NCBI RefSeq assembly: GCF_025421775.1
Contig: NZ_JAOEFX010000001.1
Coordinates: 62,001 to 126,000, forward strand
DNA: 64,000 bases
Reading direction: 5' to 3'
Origin: Paenarthrobacter aurescens
Lineage (GTDB): Bacteria; Actinomycetota; Actinomycetes; Actinomycetales; Micrococcaceae
Below the pieces are notes generated by a model. The model had not been told where the DNA came from. It searched no databases and saw only the letters and a program-made list of their open reading frames with translations. Below are positions 63,000-64,000 of the stretch, piece by piece. The translations under genes were made by a program, and so were the position numbers. Position 1 is the first letter of the stretch, and each line of letters starts with the position of its first letter.

Positions 63000-64000
63000 A
63001 TGGGGAATATCACATCTGCAGCAGGGTGGATTCGTCCTCCGAGAGCCGTCATCGTGCTGGTCACAACTGCGATCGCACTCTCGTTGGGTGCCTGCGGAGT
63101 CATCGCTGAGAGCGACGACCAGACCCGCAGCAGTGCAGCTCCGGCTCCCGTCACCGAATCCCCGGCTCCAACGCGTACTCCCGCTCCGAACCCGACGCCG
63201 GGTAAAGGCGCTGCTTGCCCCGAACTGCGATGCACTTCCATCACGGTGACCGGGGACATGCTGGTCCACACCCAGTTGTGGCAACAGGCAAGAGCGGACG
63301 CCGCCGCGGCAGGACTGCCGGGCTATACGTTCGTTCCGCTTCTGGAAGGACAGCGACGCTACATCGGCAACAGCGATCTCGCTATCTGCCACCAGGAAAC
63401 CCCGGTCGCGACTCCCGGAGGGCCGTTCTCCGCCTATCCGTCCTTCAACGTGCCGCCGCAGATCATCACTGCGTCCAAGGATGTTGGCTACCAAGCCTGC
63501 ACAACGGCGAGCAACCACACCATAGACCGTGGAACCGAAGGACTGCTCCGGACCTTGGACGCACTCGACGCCGCCGGCCTGAAGCACACGGGTTCCTACC
63601 GAACGGAAGCCGCATCCAAGGAAATCCTGATGATCCAGACGGACGCGGCCAAGGTGGCCATCATCATCGGAACCTACGGGCACAACGGGCAAATACCGGA
63701 ATACCCGTGGCTGGTTGACGAGCTGGATCCCGCGGCCATGATCGCGAAGGCAACACAGGCGAAAGCGCTTGGAGCCGACATTGTCCTGGGCGTCATGCAC
63801 GCTGGTGATGAGTACGCCAGCGAAGCCAATGCCCAGCAGCAGGACGTTGCGCACGCGTTGGTGGACAGTGGCCAGTTCACCATGATCTACGGGCACCACA
63901 CCCACTCGGTGCTGCCGATCGAGAACTACAAGGGCACCTGGATCGTCTATGGTTTGGGCAACGGGGTCACGGAATTGTCCCCGTGGTATGTCGTCAACAA
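63000..64000 (+). CDS. CapA-family (poly-gamma-glutamate synthesis-like) lipoprotein, 3' end outside the window
   Basis: 333 complete codons plus one base, open at the window end. A signal with lipobox SLGAC near residue 30 and a Pro/Ala/Thr linker are followed by a CapA metallophosphatase-like domain: SITVTGDMLVHTQL, FVPLLEGQRRYIGNSDLAIC, TTASNHTIDRGTEGLLRTLD, and MHAGDEYASEAN with YGHHTHSVLPIE. It is probably exported and membrane-anchored. ATG at 63000 has TTAGG nine bases ahead; ATG at 62991 is an alternative. No stop codon is seen to 64000. Confidence 0.88.
   Translation, partial: MGNITSAAGWIRPPRAVIVLVTTAIALSLGACGVIAESDDQTRSSAAPAPVTESPAPTRTPAPNPTPGKGAACPELRCTSITVTGDMLVHTQLWQQARADAAAAGLPGYTFVPLLEGQRRYIGNSDLAICHQETPVATPGGPFSAYPSFNVPPQIITASKDVGYQACTTASNHTIDRGTEGLLRTLDALDAAGLKHTGSYRTEAASKEILMIQTDAAKVAIIIGTYGHNGQIPEYPWLVDELDPAAMIAKATQAKALGADIVLGVMHAGDEYASEANAQQQDVAHALVDSGQFTMIYGHHTHSVLPIENYKGTWIVYGLGNGVTELSPWYVVN

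Noticed and set aside
63215..63718. 167-codon + strand frame
   Set aside because: Out of frame with the CapA-family gene, which is clearly coding there and open to the end of the window.

Overview
The window looks like chromosomal DNA of a high-GC actinobacterium of the Micrococcaceae (Arthrobacter or Paenarthrobacter type). This rests on the gene order rne / rplU-rpmA-obg-proB-proA / nadD-rsfS / tRNA-Ala, on mycothiol-linked genes (S-hydroxymethylmycothiol dehydrogenase, mycoredoxin), on class Ib ribonucleotide reductase nrdHIEF, on LexA and IdeR/DtxR boxes of actinobacterial type, and on frequent GTG/TTG starts. Genus is inferred from similarity only. Most of the window is ordinary chromosome; no prophage, transposase or CRISPR array was seen.

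Layout. 1-10.6 kb holds conserved housekeeping genes: the 3' end of an RNase E/G gene, a TPP riboswitch driving a ThiD-TenA fusion, ribosomal proteins L21 and L27, Obg GTPase, proline synthesis (proB, proA), NAD synthesis (nadD) and ribosome silencing (rsfS). 10.7-12 kb carries two identical tRNA-Ala(GGC) genes flanking a ScbR-like TetR regulator. 12-18.5 kb has a cupin, an RsmC/RlmG-like methyltransferase, and a ROK regulator with a sugar ABC importer that lacks its own ATPase. 18.6-23.7 kb is a six-gene MoxR/DUF58/von Willebrand A (Bat-like) membrane operon. 25.4-29.8 kb is the nrdHIEF operon with paired NrdR boxes.

29.9-37.7 kb is the most accessory-looking part: a DUF4230/membrane protein pair, a degenerate DUF4352 fragment, an EcsC-like protein, a DUF222-HNH nuclease, an Mrr-like restriction enzyme, a Tat-lipoprotein hydrolase and a DUF1016 nuclease. 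38-52.5 kb is mixed metabolism and redox: a Rieske-FAD oxidoreductase, a DedA-like protein behind an IdeR/DtxR-type box, a thioesterase plus lipoate-ligase pair, and a formaldehyde-handling group (YdeP/FdhF-like molybdoenzyme, metallo-beta-lactamase-fold hydrolase, mycothiol-dependent dehydrogenase, mycoredoxin). It also holds an SRAP protein, a TetR/flavin-monooxygenase divergent pair and an ArsR-serine hydrolase operon.

52.5-64 kb starts with an SOS-boxed DUF6504-dnaE2 pair, then thrS-HIT-pgsA-pdxS in the order known from mycobacteria. pdxS breaks off about 37 codons early, exactly at the stop codon of a convergent M3 peptidase gene, and pdxT is not found after it. That is either a rearrangement breakpoint or an assembly misjoin. 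The window ends inside a CapA-family lipoprotein gene. The observations most worth checking are the pdxS breakpoint, the DUF4352 remnant with its small neighbour ORF, the IdeR/DtxR-type box at the DedA-like gene, the SOS-boxed dnaE2 without imuA/imuB, and the duplicated tRNA-Ala with a shared transcript start.
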